From Tubiluchus corallicola (Eukaryota; Priapulida; Priapulimorpha; Priapulimorphida; Tubiluchidae): a stretch of DNA of 46,396 nt. The stretch's first letter is position 1, and each line of letters opens with the position of its first letter. The notes under the pieces were generated by a model. The model searched no databases. It had not been told where the DNA came from and worked only from the letters and a program-made list of their open reading frames with translations. The stretch spans positions 1 through 46,396 of the forward strand of contig JAQGDQ010001336.1 in NCBI GenBank assembly GCA_030141605.1, written 5' to 3'. Of this stretch, positions 33,133 through 43,747 are shown in pieces. The position numbers were made by a program, and so were the translations under genes.

Positions 33133-34045
33133 TTTCACCAATTGGTAAAATGTCGCTGACTCACCTCCAGGGTGCGCCACACACTAGCCAAAAACGTATT
33201 TTTAATCTTATTGACGAGATACAGTAATTTAAAATTTTATTTAATTAGCAACATGTATGCCACGAATGCTCTGATTGTTTTTTCAAACTTTACTTGATGT
33301 TATCAAAACTTGTCTCAAACGACCTACCATTAAAATGGCTGCGCCAAACGGTCATCGCGGGAGTTTAAATTTACACGTTTTATACAGCGTTACGCAAACC
33401 CTGTATACGAAAACGTAGTCAGTAAGTGGTATAAAATTTTGTGACGAATTTTTAAGCTTTATGTAAGTGGAGAGTTTCCTTGTGGTTTAAGTGAATTTTG
33501 TATTATCACGTTAGTTAAAGCACTAATAATTTTATATCACTTACGTACTTCGCATTGCGTACAGAGCTTACGTTAGCAGTAGCGCTGTACAAAACTTGTA
33601 AATTTAAACTTCCTCGTTGACTATGAGGCGCAGCCATTTTGATCGTAAAGGTACGACTCCATGTGCGCGTAATGCGTGATGCGTGATCCGTAATGGGGGC
33701 ATGTGAACAATAGTTTGCATTTAAACACGTGGAAGTGTTTTCATGTGTATGTTTTGCGTAATCTTTAATGCGTGATGCGTGATAGGTATTCATGCAAACG
33801 TGATGGCTATCGCGTGAATACGCATCACGCATTACCTGCACATGGAATCGTTGCTTGAGTCGACTGAAACAAGTTGCGTAAAGTTTGAAAAAATAATCAG
33901 AGCATTCTTAGCACACTCTTCGCTAACTAAGCAAAAGTTTAAATAACTTTGTATTGTCAATAAGATCAACAATGTGTTTTTGGTGAATCACTGGTGCACA
34001 CTGGGACGGCGATGCAGTGCAGTTTTACCAGTTGGTGGGAACATT
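33133..34045. mobile_element. Long-inverted-repeat (foldback-like) element
   Basis: The left arm (about 33133-33410) is repeated in reverse complement in the right arm (about 33570-34045): CACCAATTGGTAAAATG against TTTTACCAGTTGGTG, ATCTTATTGAC against GTCAATAAGAT, and GAATGCTCTGATT with TTTTTTCAAACTTTAC against their complements. The right arm is interrupted by the MITE at 33652-33852. The centre has no open frame of note. A second right-terminal piece (GATGCAGTGCAGTTTTACCA) lies at about 35171-35190. Confidence 0.75.
33652..33852. mobile_element. MITE nested in the foldback element
   Basis: The left end CGACTCCATGTGCGCGTAAT and the reverse complement of the right end, CGATTCCATGTGCAGGTAAT, form a strong terminal inverted repeat that continues GCGTGATGCGT on both sides. 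It is about 200 bp long and interrupts the right arm of the larger element, so it inserted later. The target duplication is unclear. Confidence 0.8.
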
Positions 34046-34669
34046 TTTAATTACTAAGATGTTTCTTTTCTAGTTACATAAGTTTTTGAAACAGGTAAGC
34101 ATAATGCAAAATAATATGACTTTGTGTGTGAATTTTAATGGCATCCGATCTAGTAGAAAAAACTACCCGCACTATCTTTGGGATCCTGGCACGGAATTCA
34201 GCTGGATACACTCAATTAATCGCCCGGGCCGCACTTTCACTAGGTTGACAAATCTCTTCGCGTGCCGCACAAATTCTCTGGGCGGGCCGCAAGTGGCCCA
34301 CGGACCGCAATTTGCACACCCCTGACTTGTGTGAAAGAATCATTCGGCCGAAACCTAATTTCGCATTCTTGCATGAAAATTGCGCAGCAGAAATTGTAGA
34401 AATTTTGATTTCTCCTCAAGACCAAGGACGTTCAGTGTGGTCAATTTCAAATGCAGCTGTGGACAGGTAATTACCTTCAGTTAATTAGCACACTACAATA
34501 CGTGTATAGGCCCAAGACACAAGAACAATTATACTTTAATATACACAACAAAAAATCGATTTTGTAAGTGGATGCATGGTGTCTATGGGGAAGGGGTTGA
34601 CCTTTGAGTAGGGGGCGCTAAAACACTTTATCTTAGGGCGTCAAACTACCTAGAGCCGGACCTGCATTT
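34046..34669. mobile_element. hAT-like right terminus near 34190-34324
   Basis: GGCCGCAAGTGGCCCACGGA followed by CCGCAATTTGCACACCCCTG ends at 34324. Reverse complemented it starts CAGGGGTGTGCAAATTGCGG, a frequent hAT-type terminus. The left end is not seen. The remainder to 34669 has no gene; near 34664 the reverse complement CAGGTCCGGCTCTAGGTAGT resembles another transposon end. Confidence 0.5.
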
Positions 34670-34875
34670 AAGCAGCCGTAGCCAATGTCCATCATTTGTG
34701 CACAACAGTTTTTCCTCGGACTTCTTATCTGTGGAATTTGCTGGCAGAAGGTCATCAAAAATTAGAATGTTATTCGATTCAAGAAGAATATAAATAGGTA
34801 CCTGCTGTCGGTATTAGTTATATGAATTCTATTTCACGAGATACGAGATACGTTATTCATATCTTCACTTTTTCA
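34670..34875. repeat. Dispersed repeat R, copy 1
   Basis: From AGCAGCCGTAGCCAATGTCC to ATCTTCACTTTTTCA this matches 41491-41698 at most positions, same orientation. It contains no open frame and no terminal repeats that I can see; the nature of the family is unknown. Confidence 0.9.
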
Positions 34876-35006
34876 CTGTAACCCCTGACCTTGAAATGAT
34901 CATAGGTTTTGTTTGCGGGGTGATTTGCAAAACAAAAGTAGGAAGGAGATTACAATTCTCTACACAACTTACACACCCTAATCCCATCCCCAACCCTAAC
35001 CAAACC

Positions 35007-35165
35007 TTAAATGAAGACCGGACGATTGTTTAGACTCAATCTCATTTTAATTTACTTCCAAAATATACATTTTCTTTCCTATAAAAGTTGGCAATTGTTC
35101 CTTATATTTTAATTATTTGCTTAGAAAGTTAATTAACGTCAACCGAACACAGCTACTGCTTACTT
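35007..35165. mobile_element. TTAA MITE, copy T3 (left half)
   Basis: TTAA (35007-35010) followed by ATGAAGACCGGACGATTGTT matches the left end of T1 at 3579, through AGAAAGTTAATTAACG and GAACACAGCTA. At about 35165 the match stops and sequence like the right end of the foldback element begins. Confidence 0.8.
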
Positions 35166-35269
35166 GGCGATGGCGATGCAGTGCAGTTTTACCAGTTGAT
35201 AAATTAAAAATAACTTGTTTATGAGCAACCCACTTTGTATATGACGGGTAAGACTACAATTTCAGTTCG

Positions 35270-35700
35270 CTAGATGTCGTCATCAACATCAACAAGGTTT
35301 TTCAGTGTCGTCATCACCATCAACAAAGTGTTTCAGTGTCGTCATCACCATCAAAAGGTGTTTCACTGTCGTCATCATCATCAACAAGGTTTTTCAATGT
35401 CGTCATCACCATCAGCAAGGTTTTTCAGTGTCGTCATCACCATCAACAAGGTTTTTCAGTGTCGTCATCACCATCAACAAAGTTTTTCAGTGTCGTCATC
35501 ACCATGAACAAAGTTTTTCAGTGTCGTCATCACCATCAACAAAGTTTTTCAGTGTCGTCATCACCATCAACAACATTTTTCAGTGTCGTCATCACCATCA
35601 ACAAAGTTTTTCAGTGTCGTCATCACCATCAACAAGGTTTTTCAGCGTCGTCATCACCATCGACAAGGTTTTTCAGTGTCGTCATAACCATCAACAACAT
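35270..35700 (+). repeat. 31-bp minisatellite, about 14 copies
   Basis: Units of the form GTTTTTCAGTGTCGTCATCA + CCATCAACAAG, 31 bp. Because 31 is not a multiple of three, translation cycles through three frames with a 31-residue period. The unit has no stop in any + frame, so overlapping frames begin 31 nt apart at 35274, 35305 and 35336. I see no start context, splice site or domain and do not call a gene. Confidence 0.95.
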
Positions 35701-36150
35701 TTTTCAGTATCAACAATGGCGACAATCTTTATGATTTTGAATCTCATCATCGATTTGTTTTGTTTATCGTCTCAAACGCGTCGTCATCACCATCAACAAC
35801 ATTTTTCAGTATCAACAATGGCGACAATGGCGACAATCTTTATAGTTTTGAATCTCATCATCGATTTGTTTTGTTTATCGTCTCAAACGCGTCGTCATCA
35901 CCATCAACAACATTTTTCAGTATCAACAATGGCGACAATGGCGACAATGGCGACAATGGCGACAATGGCGACAATGGCGACAATCTTTATGGTTTTGAAT
36001 CTCCTTATCGATTTGTTTTGTTTATCGTCTCAAACGCGTCGTCATCACCATCAACAACATTTTTCAGTATCAACAATGGCGACAATGGCGACAATCTTTA
36101 TGGTTTTGAATCTCATCATCGATTTGTTTTGTTTATCGTTTCAAACGTGA
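35701..36150 (+). repeat. 102-bp repeat with a nested 9-bp repeat
   Basis: Four units share TTTTTCAGTATCAACAATGG, a variable number of the nonamer GGCGACAAT (1, 2, 6 and 2), then TTGAATCTCATCATCGATTT and TGTTTTGTTTATCGT, and end in TCGTCATCACCATCAAC from the 31-bp unit. Starts near 35699, 35801, 35912 and 36059 give spacings 102, 111 and 147, which are 102 plus multiples of nine. All changes preserve frame, so the open frame from 35305 continues to 36150. Confidence 0.93.
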
Positions 36151-36574
36151 AAAGTTCAAGTAAAAAAACGAACTAAAAGATTCTCGACTAAAGATTAGAG
36201 CAATTTGTATGGCCAATCGTATCCTGCGAAACTCATCAGTTCCTTTTCAACGTTTCATAGAATCTATTGAGCGTGAGATCAATCAGAGTTCTATTCAAAC
36301 GTGTTTATTCACTAGCTTAAGTAAACCACCACGCGCAATTCGTTATGAAGATCTTTAACAGACGATTTGACTCCGTCATTCGGTATTATTATTATAATAC
36401 TAATCATTTCCGATAAATCGTAATACAAGAATGCGTATTGTGGTACAGGGTGTTCCAAAAGAAACAGTTTACTAAGCATACAGCATTACAATAAGTAACA
36501 AGTGTGCAGAGAGTTACGTGGTAGGAACACTGGATCATATTTATGCTATTATCATGTTATAATGTAAAAGTTAC
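36151..36574. other. No gene seen
   Basis: TACAGGGTGTTCCAAAAGAA near 36444 resembles mariner-like ends common in animals; a partner was not found. Confidence 0.35.
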
Positions 36575-36955
36575 AGAAGAGAAGAGAAGAGAAGAGAAGA
36601 GAAGAGAAGAGAAGAGAAGAGAAGAGAAGAGAAGAGAAGAGAAGAGAAGAGAAGAGAAGAGAAAAGAGAAGGGAAGAGAGAAGAGAAGAAAAGGGTAGAG
36701 AGAAGAGAAGAGGAGAAGAGAAGAGAAGAGAAGAGAAGAGAAAGGAAGAGAGAAAAAAGGAAAGAGAGAAGAGAAGGGAAGAAAGAAGAGAAGAGAAGAG
36801 AAGAAAAGGGAAGAGAGAAGAGAAGGGAAGAGAGAAGAGAGGAAAAGGGAAGAGAGAAGAAAAGAAAATGGAAGAGAGAAGAGAAGAGAAGAGAAAAGAA
36901 AAAAGAAGGGAAGAGAGAAGAGAAGAAAAGGGAAGAGAGAAGAAAAGAGGATATC
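36575..36955. repeat. (GAAGA)n pentanucleotide tract
   Basis: Pure GAAGA repeats at 36575-36660 pass into an imperfect purine-only stretch (AAGGGAAGAGAG variants) to about 36950. About 380 bases carry almost no pyrimidine. The minus frame encodes S/L/F runs only. Confidence 0.97.
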
Positions 36956-37477
36956 ATTTTGGATATTTCACCATCCTATATTTTTTAAATACAAATCGCC
37001 CCAAACAAGCCGAAAGACACTCAAGCAAAAAGTTACAGTGAAAGATATAACTGCAAACACGTGCCCAGAGAAATAAAATCCAAGAAAAGCTAATTTTACT
37101 GCTGACAGCAGATATCTGTTGATGGTCTTCTTCAAGTTTTGAGGTTGCAATTTTCAGAGAAAGCTTTCTAGTAGAGAATTCCAAAGATGAAAAGCCCGAG
37201 GAAAAGACTGGATTTATAAGGACTTGACAAACCTTGTAGATTGAATCATGCATCTTTAGTTTCTGTAATAGCAGTGCCAGTAATAGTTAGGGTACTTTTC
37301 TGTATTTTGCTAGGGTTATTCAGTGGTTTTGCATTTCGAAGAGTGTTGCATATTGCTTATAATAATGTTGCCAATTTTTAATATTATTAATTATTTTTAA
37401 CGTTTATGTGTTGAAGGCAAAGTTATTTTTGATTTTAAAATTTCTGCCTGTCCAATACTATAATGAAGTAAAGGGAA
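36956..37477. other. No gene seen
   Basis: AT-rich sequence without supported features; small minus-strand frames at 36954-37253 have no recognisable content. Confidence 0.35.
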
Positions 37478-38000
<523 letters not shown>

Positions 38001-38574
38001 TAAATTGTTTACAATTGGTCTAAATTGTGTGCATATTTTGTCATAGTACATAATGTTATAGATTCATAAGTTCGAAGATACTCTCTTATTACAGCGTGTA
38101 GTGCAGGGTAATCACGGAGTAATCATGTGCAAAGAGAGTCTTCTAAGAAAAGCGTCCCTGTAGATAGCCAAGCTATTCATTCAAACTAATGCATCTAGTA
38201 AGCGCGCCGGCTTTTGTCAACATTGGGGTATCAGAGAATGTCACGGTCTATACATCTACTAGGATAAAAACAAGTTTATGTGTCTTTTTTGGCGAAAAAT
38301 CAAACAAGTCTTTGATAAGCCGGCGCGCAGACATTACTTCCCGCTTGAGACGTCAAGAGATCTTCAGTTATTGATTTTATGCAAAGCAGTAAAAGCTTAT
38401 ATACCTTGTTTGACAAGATTGTTGCAAGTGAAAGGGAAATTAAAGGCTTCATATTGTTTCAAAGTGACTCTGTCGGTGGCTTGTTAAGGGATTTGGTAAC
38501 AAAAAATAAAGAAGCATTCGACTTCGTCTTAGCATTTCGACTCAATAACTCGCAATTTCGAGTTAGTAACTCGT
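38001..38574. other. No gene; 12-bp perfect inverted repeat
   Basis: GCGCGCCGGCTT (38202-38213) and AAGCCGGCGCGC (38317-38328) are exact reverse complements 103 bp apart, GC-rich in AT-rich surroundings. The enclosed sequence has no terminal motif of a known family. Confidence 0.45.
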
Positions 38575-39245
38575 TTCGTTTCGTTTCGTTTCGTTTCGTT
38601 CTGTTCTGTTCTGTTCTGTTCTCTTCTCTTCTCTTCTCTTCTCTTCTCTTCTCTTCTCTTCTCTTCTCTTCTCTTCTCTTCTCTTCTCTTCTCTTCTCTT
38701 CTCTTCTCTTCTCTTCTCTTCTCTTCTCTTCTCTTCTCTTCTCTTCTCTTCTCTTCTCTTCTCTTCTCTTCTCTTCTCTTCTCTTCTCTTCTATTCTATT
38801 CTATTCTATTCTATTCTATTCTATTCTATTCTATTCTATCCTATCCTATTCTAATTCTATTCTACTCTATTCTGTTCTGTTCCCTTCTGTTCTGTTCTAC
38901 TCTGTTCTGTTCCCTTCTGTTCTGTTCTGTTCTATTCTGTTATGTCCTGTTATTTTCTATTCTATTCTATTCTATTCTATTCTATTCTATTCTATTCTAT
39001 TCTATTCTATTCTATTCTATTCTATTCTAATTCTATTCTACTCTATTCTGTTCCGTTCCGTTTTGTTCTGTTCCCTTATGTTCTGTTCCTTTCTGTTCTG
39101 TTCTGCTCTATTCTATTCTATTCTATTCTATTCTATTCTATTCTATTCTATTCTATTCTATTCTATTCTATTCTATTCTATTATATTCTATTCTATTCCC
39201 TTCTGTTCTATTCTATTCTATTCTATCCTATCCTATCCTATTAAT
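38575..39245. repeat. Pentanucleotide cascade TTTCG/TTCTG/TTCTC/TTCTA
   Basis: Pure blocks follow each other: TTTCG (38577-38600), TTCTG (to about 38620), TTCTC (about 34 units to 38790), TTCTA, mixed TTCTG/TTCCC, TTCTA again, mixed, TTCTA, ending in CTATC. Each neighbouring block differs by one base per unit. The 323-residue frame is a repeat translation. Confidence 0.97.
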
Positions 39246-39305
39246 AATTTGTTTAAGACGGGTCAACAAAAACCTTGTGTCCTGCTGCTGCTACAGTATT
39301 TTCTA

Positions 39306-39868
39306 TTAAAGGGAAGACAGGATGATTTTTCATATCCTGTCCCATCTTGAAGTACAGTAAAAGTGTACATTTTAACACCTATAATAATTGCAAAGCGTTT
39401 CTGTTAATTAATTAATAGGATAAAAACTTAATTAACGGAGGGCAAGCGCAGTTATTGATGACATCACAAACTAACATGATTTTCAACAGCGCAACGAGCG
39501 CGTTGCACGTGTTTTTGAAAGTGAACATTGAAGTACAGTGTTTTACTGCGCAACATTCAGTTTGCCATGCAAAACCTCGACAAATTTAAAATTCAAATTT
39601 AAAATTCAGCGCTGTGTTCACGCATCTGCTTACAGCACCTGTTTTTTGTGTAATGTATGTTTCCCAGATGCAGGCGCTAATGCCCCATCTAACGTGCGAA
39701 TGCTGAAATGCATTTAGCAGTGAAGAATTAGCTCTGCGAAATTTCGTTTCTGTGGTAATAATTCTTTCACGTAAGTCAAACTTGAAAAAAATAGTATTTC
39801 ACTTTCATATTTTATACGGTAGACTGCTTTAAGCCATATGTTTAAGACTGGGTCCGGTTTTCCTTTAA
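39306..39868. mobile_element. TTAA MITE, copy T4 (complete)
   Basis: TTAA at 39306-39309 and 39865-39868 border the element. The left tip is AGGGAAGACAGGATGATTTT; the reverse complement of the right tip is AGGAAAACCGGACCCAGTCT, so the outer 10-12 bp are related to each other and to T1. The interior matches T5 (19227-19954) in inverted orientation. There is no transposase. Confidence 0.75.
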
Positions 39869-39887
39869 CTACCTAGACGATTTAAAG

Positions 39888-41452
39888 TATATATATATAT
39901 ATATATATATAATAATCTTTATTTGCCATAAAAAAATCGATATTTATAACTATAAAATCATAAAAGAACATCGCAGCATGAGAATAAAATTCATACAACT
40001 GTTAAAGGCAAATGCGTCCAGTGCAAACTAAAAACTACTGTGCCAAAAATTTAAAACAAAATATACATTATAATGTTACACGGAAAATATAATAGATTAT
40101 ATACATACAATTTAAAATGGACGTGGGTAAATAACATTTGTGGATGAATATATATTATCATTTACGTATGTTGGGTTTTCAAAACGATTTAATGTATGTA
40201 TTTTTAATTTGATTTGATTCGTCGAAAGACTTGATTTGTTTTAAATTTGATGGCAGGGTATTCCAAAGTTGAACTCCTTGTTTAGTGATAGAATTGCTGC
40301 CGTATTTGTTATTAGTGCGTATTTGTTTAATATTGTGTGTTCTTGGATTTAATGTTGGCTCCAAGAGGAGTGGCAGCTTATTTTTGATGAAGGGCGTGTT
40401 AATATTGTTGATGTATTTATATAAAAACAGGATTGTGTAGAAGCCTTTATGTGCTTGTAAAATTGGGATTTTAAACATTGTTCTTAATTCTGCTGCAGAG
40501 GTTTGATTTGTTATGAGGGACGATTTATTTGAATAGCCAGCGACTAATCTTAAGGCATAATTTTGAAGACTATTTAGTTTGTTATAGCTGTCTCTTGAAA
40601 TTTCATGAAAAAGTGTGCATCCGTATAAAAAGTGCGGTAGAATGAGAGTTTTAAAAATTAATACCTTTGTCTGTTTAGTTAGTTGACCTTTTACCTGCCG
40701 TAAGTAGGGCATTTTATCGTAAATTTTATTAAAGTGGTTATCCCAAAAAAGTTTGTTAGCTACACACATACCACAGAAACTTACATTTTTTCTGTTTTAT
40801 TATGCTATTTTCAACTTTTATTGAAGTATTACTTATACTGTCATTTGAGAGCGGGGAAAGGACCATGAAATCTGTCTTGGTGTTGTTTAATTTGAGTTTT
40901 AAATGGGTAAACGCTATGTTAATGTTTGCGATGTCCTGTTCTAAAAGTCGTTGAGCTGTTGCTACATTTTCGTGTCCTAAATATATAGTTGTGTCGTCAG
41001 CATACTGTGTTATATAACAATGTATTATAGATATATTGTTAATATAAAGACAGAAAAGCAAGGGACCCAAAAGTGTGCCTTGTAGTATGCCCTGCTGTAT
41101 TGTTAGCCATTCTGAGACAGTATTTTTAGATAATTTAACTCTTTGTTTTCTGTTTCTCAAGTAACTGTTAATGAGCTTTAATGAAGTTGCATTAAATCCT
41201 AATGATTTTAAATTGTCTTTCAAAAGATTGTGGTCTAGGCTTTCAAAGGCTTTACTTAAGTCTAAAAATGAGGCTACAACATATTTATTTTCATTTAAGT
41301 TTGATCTCCAGTTTTCAGTTGCATGTATGATGGCATCAGTAATAGAGTGTTTTCGTCTAAAACCAAATTGATGTTTACCAAGTATATTGTTAACATTTAT
41401 ATATGAATTCATTTGTTCATATAGTACTTTTTCCAAAATTTTTCCAAAACAA
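39888..41452 (-). pseudogene. 5'-truncated LINE with reverse transcriptase (Jockey/CR1-like)
   Basis: The minus strand encodes RT from about 41450. Visible motifs in the first frame (numbered from 41436): HQFGFRRKHSITDA (22-35), ASFLDLSKAFESLDH (55-69, catalytic D59), QGILQGTLLGPLLF (115-128) and YADDTTIY (145-152, catalytic DD). A frameshift near 40756-40770 moves the reading into a second frame carrying VANKLFWDNHFNKI, HFLYGCTLF and GVQLWNTLPSNLK, the usual tail of such RTs, ending at 40179. The 3' UTR ends in GGCAAATAAAGATTATT and an AT dinucleotide tail at 39888-39912. The endonuclease domain and ORF1 are missing. One frameshift, no other stops: a fairly recent insertion. Confidence 0.9.
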
Positions 41453-41490
41453 TGAACAAGCGCCTAGCCGATATAGACCCGACCGGGACA

Positions 41491-41698
41491 TAAGCTGCCG
41501 TAGCCAATGTCCATGATTTGTGCACAACAGTTTTTCCCCGGACTTCTTATCTGTGGAATTTGCTGGCAAAAGTTCATCAAAAATTAGAACGTTAATTCGA
41601 TTCAAGAAGAATATAAATAGGTACCTGCTATCAGTATCAGTTATAAGAATTCTATTTCACGAGATACGAGATACGTTATTCATATCTTCACTTTTTCA
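41491..41698. repeat. Dispersed repeat R, copy 2
   Basis: Direct copy of 34670-34875. It abuts the 5' end of the LINE on one side. On the other is TCCGGTTTTCGTTTAACTAC (about 41714-41733), a T-family MITE tip with the same flank (CTACCTAGACGA) as T4 at 39869. Confidence 0.9.
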
Positions 41699-41733
41699 GT
41701 GGTTACACACTGGCTCCGGTTTTCGTTTAACTA

Positions 41734-42534
41734 CCTAGACGAGTTAAAGTTAGTGGTTTCTGTTATTTCTCGTGAAAATGTTGCTGTTTGGTCCGTTTTA
41801 GACCGAACTGACAATTTGACACAATGACAGTGCAGCGATGTTTTGCACACATCAGGAAGCTGCTTCCAAGTTTCTGTTGCGCCAGACTAATGAAAAACAA
41901 TATCGAATCTGTGATTCTTGTAAAAGCACGCCAATCTTTGGAAGAAGCTGAGAAAATGGGTGGCATCCGTTTGGAGGTTGATTATTATGGACAGAATGAG
42001 CGTAATTGATTGCATTAGTGAACGGCTGAAGCACAAGATTTAGCTAAACTTGTGAGTAAACGGAGAGTGTCTGTGAGTAGAAATACGCTGTTTTGCATCG
42101 CGAAACACAGAAACTTAACAATGGACTTCTGCATTGTGACGTCATAACTTATAATGACGTAAAAATACAAGTATATTCGCATATTTCAAATTTTACTTGT
42201 TGTCGGAAATTCATTTCCGAAGTAAGCAAACTAATATTTGCTCTGTATTTTTTTTTATTAATTCTTTATTTGTCAGTAGAATGGTTCACTCTTTATAATA
42301 AAATTGAGTAAGCCTCAGCGTAATGTTAAGATAACAACAATGTTCAAGACAAATGTATAAGTAACTGTACGATGTAGTTAAAGACAGAGTACATAATTAC
42401 TTCTGTAGTTTTATTGCGAAAGTATGTACATAAGAAACTGCCTTATTGTATCATTAACCGTGAAATTGTTTAATGAATAGGCCTGGTATAAAGTCCGAGG
42501 CAGGGAGTAACTCGTTGGGAAAGACCTGATGACC
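41734..42534. other. No gene seen
   Basis: The small + frame 41824-42009 (62 codons, with VKARQSLEEAEKMGGI) has no recognisable domain or splice context. The rest is AT-rich with AATAAA at 42297-42302. Confidence 0.35.
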
Positions 42535-43369
42535 ATGAAAGTTGAAGGAGCAGGTTTTTCTCACGTTTAAAGGGAAAGCTATCTCTAAACTTAATATGTA
42601 CTAACAGCAGTTGAAGTGAAGTTAGTTTTTCCCCACGATTAGAAGCAAAGCTATCTCCAAACTTAATATGTACTAACTGTAGTTAAAGGGAAGTAAAGTT
42701 TCTCCCACGTTTAGAAGCAAAGCTATCTCCAAACTTAATATGTACTAACTGTAGTTAAAGGGAAGTAAAGTTTCTCCCACGTTTAGAAGCAAAGCTATCT
42801 CCAAACTTAATATGTACTAACTGTAGTTAAAGGGAAGTAAAGTTTCCCCACGTTTAGAGGCAAAGCTATCTCCAAACTTAATATGTACTAACTGTAGTTA
42901 AAGGGAAGTAAAGTTTCTCCCACGTTTAGAAGCAAAGCTATCTCCAAACTTAATATGTACTAACTGTAGTTAAAGGGAAGTAAAGTTTTCCCACGTTAAG
43001 AGGCAAAGCTATCTCCAAACTTAATATGTACTAACTGTAGTTAAAGGGAAGTAAAGTTTTTCCTACGTTTAGAGGCAAAGCTATCTTCAAGCTTAATATG
43101 TACTAACTGTAGATAAAGGGAAGTAAAGTTTTCCCACGTTAAGAGGCAAAGCTATCTCTAAACTTAATATGTACTAACAGCAGTTAAAGGGAAGTTAGTT
43201 TTCCTCACGTTAAGAGGCAAAGCTATCTCTAAACTTAATATGTACTAACTGTAGTTAAAGGGAAGTAAAGTTCCCCCACGTTTAGAGGCAAAGCTATCTC
43301 TAAACTTAATATGTACTAACTGTAGTTAATTTAAAGGGAAGTAAAGTTCCCCCACGTTTAGAGGCAAAG
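42535..43369. repeat. 71-72 bp minisatellite, about 11 copies
   Basis: AAAGCTATCTC recurs at 42575, 42647, 42719, 42791, 42862, 42934, 43005, 43077, 43148, 43219 and 43290, a 71-72 bp period. Units contain AACTTAATATGTACTAACTG and TTAAAGGGAAGTAAAG. The last unit is split by the LTR at 43370, and its continuation (CAAAGCTATATCTGAATTTA) resumes at 43743. Confidence 0.97.
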
Positions 43370-43742
43370 TGTTGTGGAGATCGCTGGCACCTATTAGAAT
43401 TACATAGAACATTGTAGAATGTTCCGTTAGAATAATCGTCTTACTGTGTAGAATGTTGTGGAACAAAACTTCTAGAAGCTTCTTGGGCGCGCTATATAAG
43501 GCGAAGCAGGCCGCTCAGACGGGAGCATACACGGACGCCACTTACACATTCTCTTGTATACTTACATTTTCAGATTTTCAGATACACTCAAACGTTTTTC
43601 AGATTTTCACGTTTAATGTTATCATTTTGTGTTCCTTCAAACTTTTGTTTTGAAGAGAATTCTCGCTTAATAAACTAGTTTAATTTGAAGAAGTGTTTTC
43701 TGGTTTTCTCTACGAGCCTTCCGATAGAAACAAAGCACAACA
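43370..43742 (+). mobile_element. Complete solo LTR (family H) with 5-bp target duplication
   Basis: The 373-bp LTR begins TGTTGTGG and ends CACAACA, with perfect 7-bp terminal inverted repeats. It is flanked by CAAAG on both sides (43365-43369 and 43743-43747), where the interrupted minisatellite unit has a single CAAAG. It holds heat-shock-like motifs, a TATA box (43492-43499), and AATAAA (43669-43674) followed by a GT-rich stretch, giving a plausible U3-R-U5 layout. The interior of the retrotransposon has been lost, presumably by LTR-LTR recombination. The superfamily (Gypsy, Copia or BEL) cannot be told from the LTR. Confidence 0.92.
43415..43499 (+). promoter_or_regulatory. LTR promoter: heat-shock-like elements plus TATA
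   Basis: GAATGTTC (43417-43424) is a GAAnnTTC dimer; TTCTAGAAGCTTC (43470-43482) is a perfect TTCnnGAAnnTTC trimer. CTATATAAGG (43492-43501) follows about 10 bp downstream. The order and spacing are kept in the inverted copy at 1199-1249. Heat-shock control is inferred from motif match. Confidence 0.55.
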
Positions 43743-43747
43743 CAAAG

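Noticed and set aside
36571-36957. 128-codon minus-strand frame rich in S, L and F, which looks hydrophobic
   Set aside because: Translation of the GAAGA tract; the apparent membrane character is a compositional artefact.
38379-39350. 323-codon + strand frame (S/L/F/Y-rich)
   Set aside because: Pentanucleotide repeats without stops give long frames by chance; the non-repeat ends resemble no protein.
42535-43369. 72-bp periodic repeats considered as a CRISPR array
   Set aside because: The whole unit is conserved, with no unique spacers.
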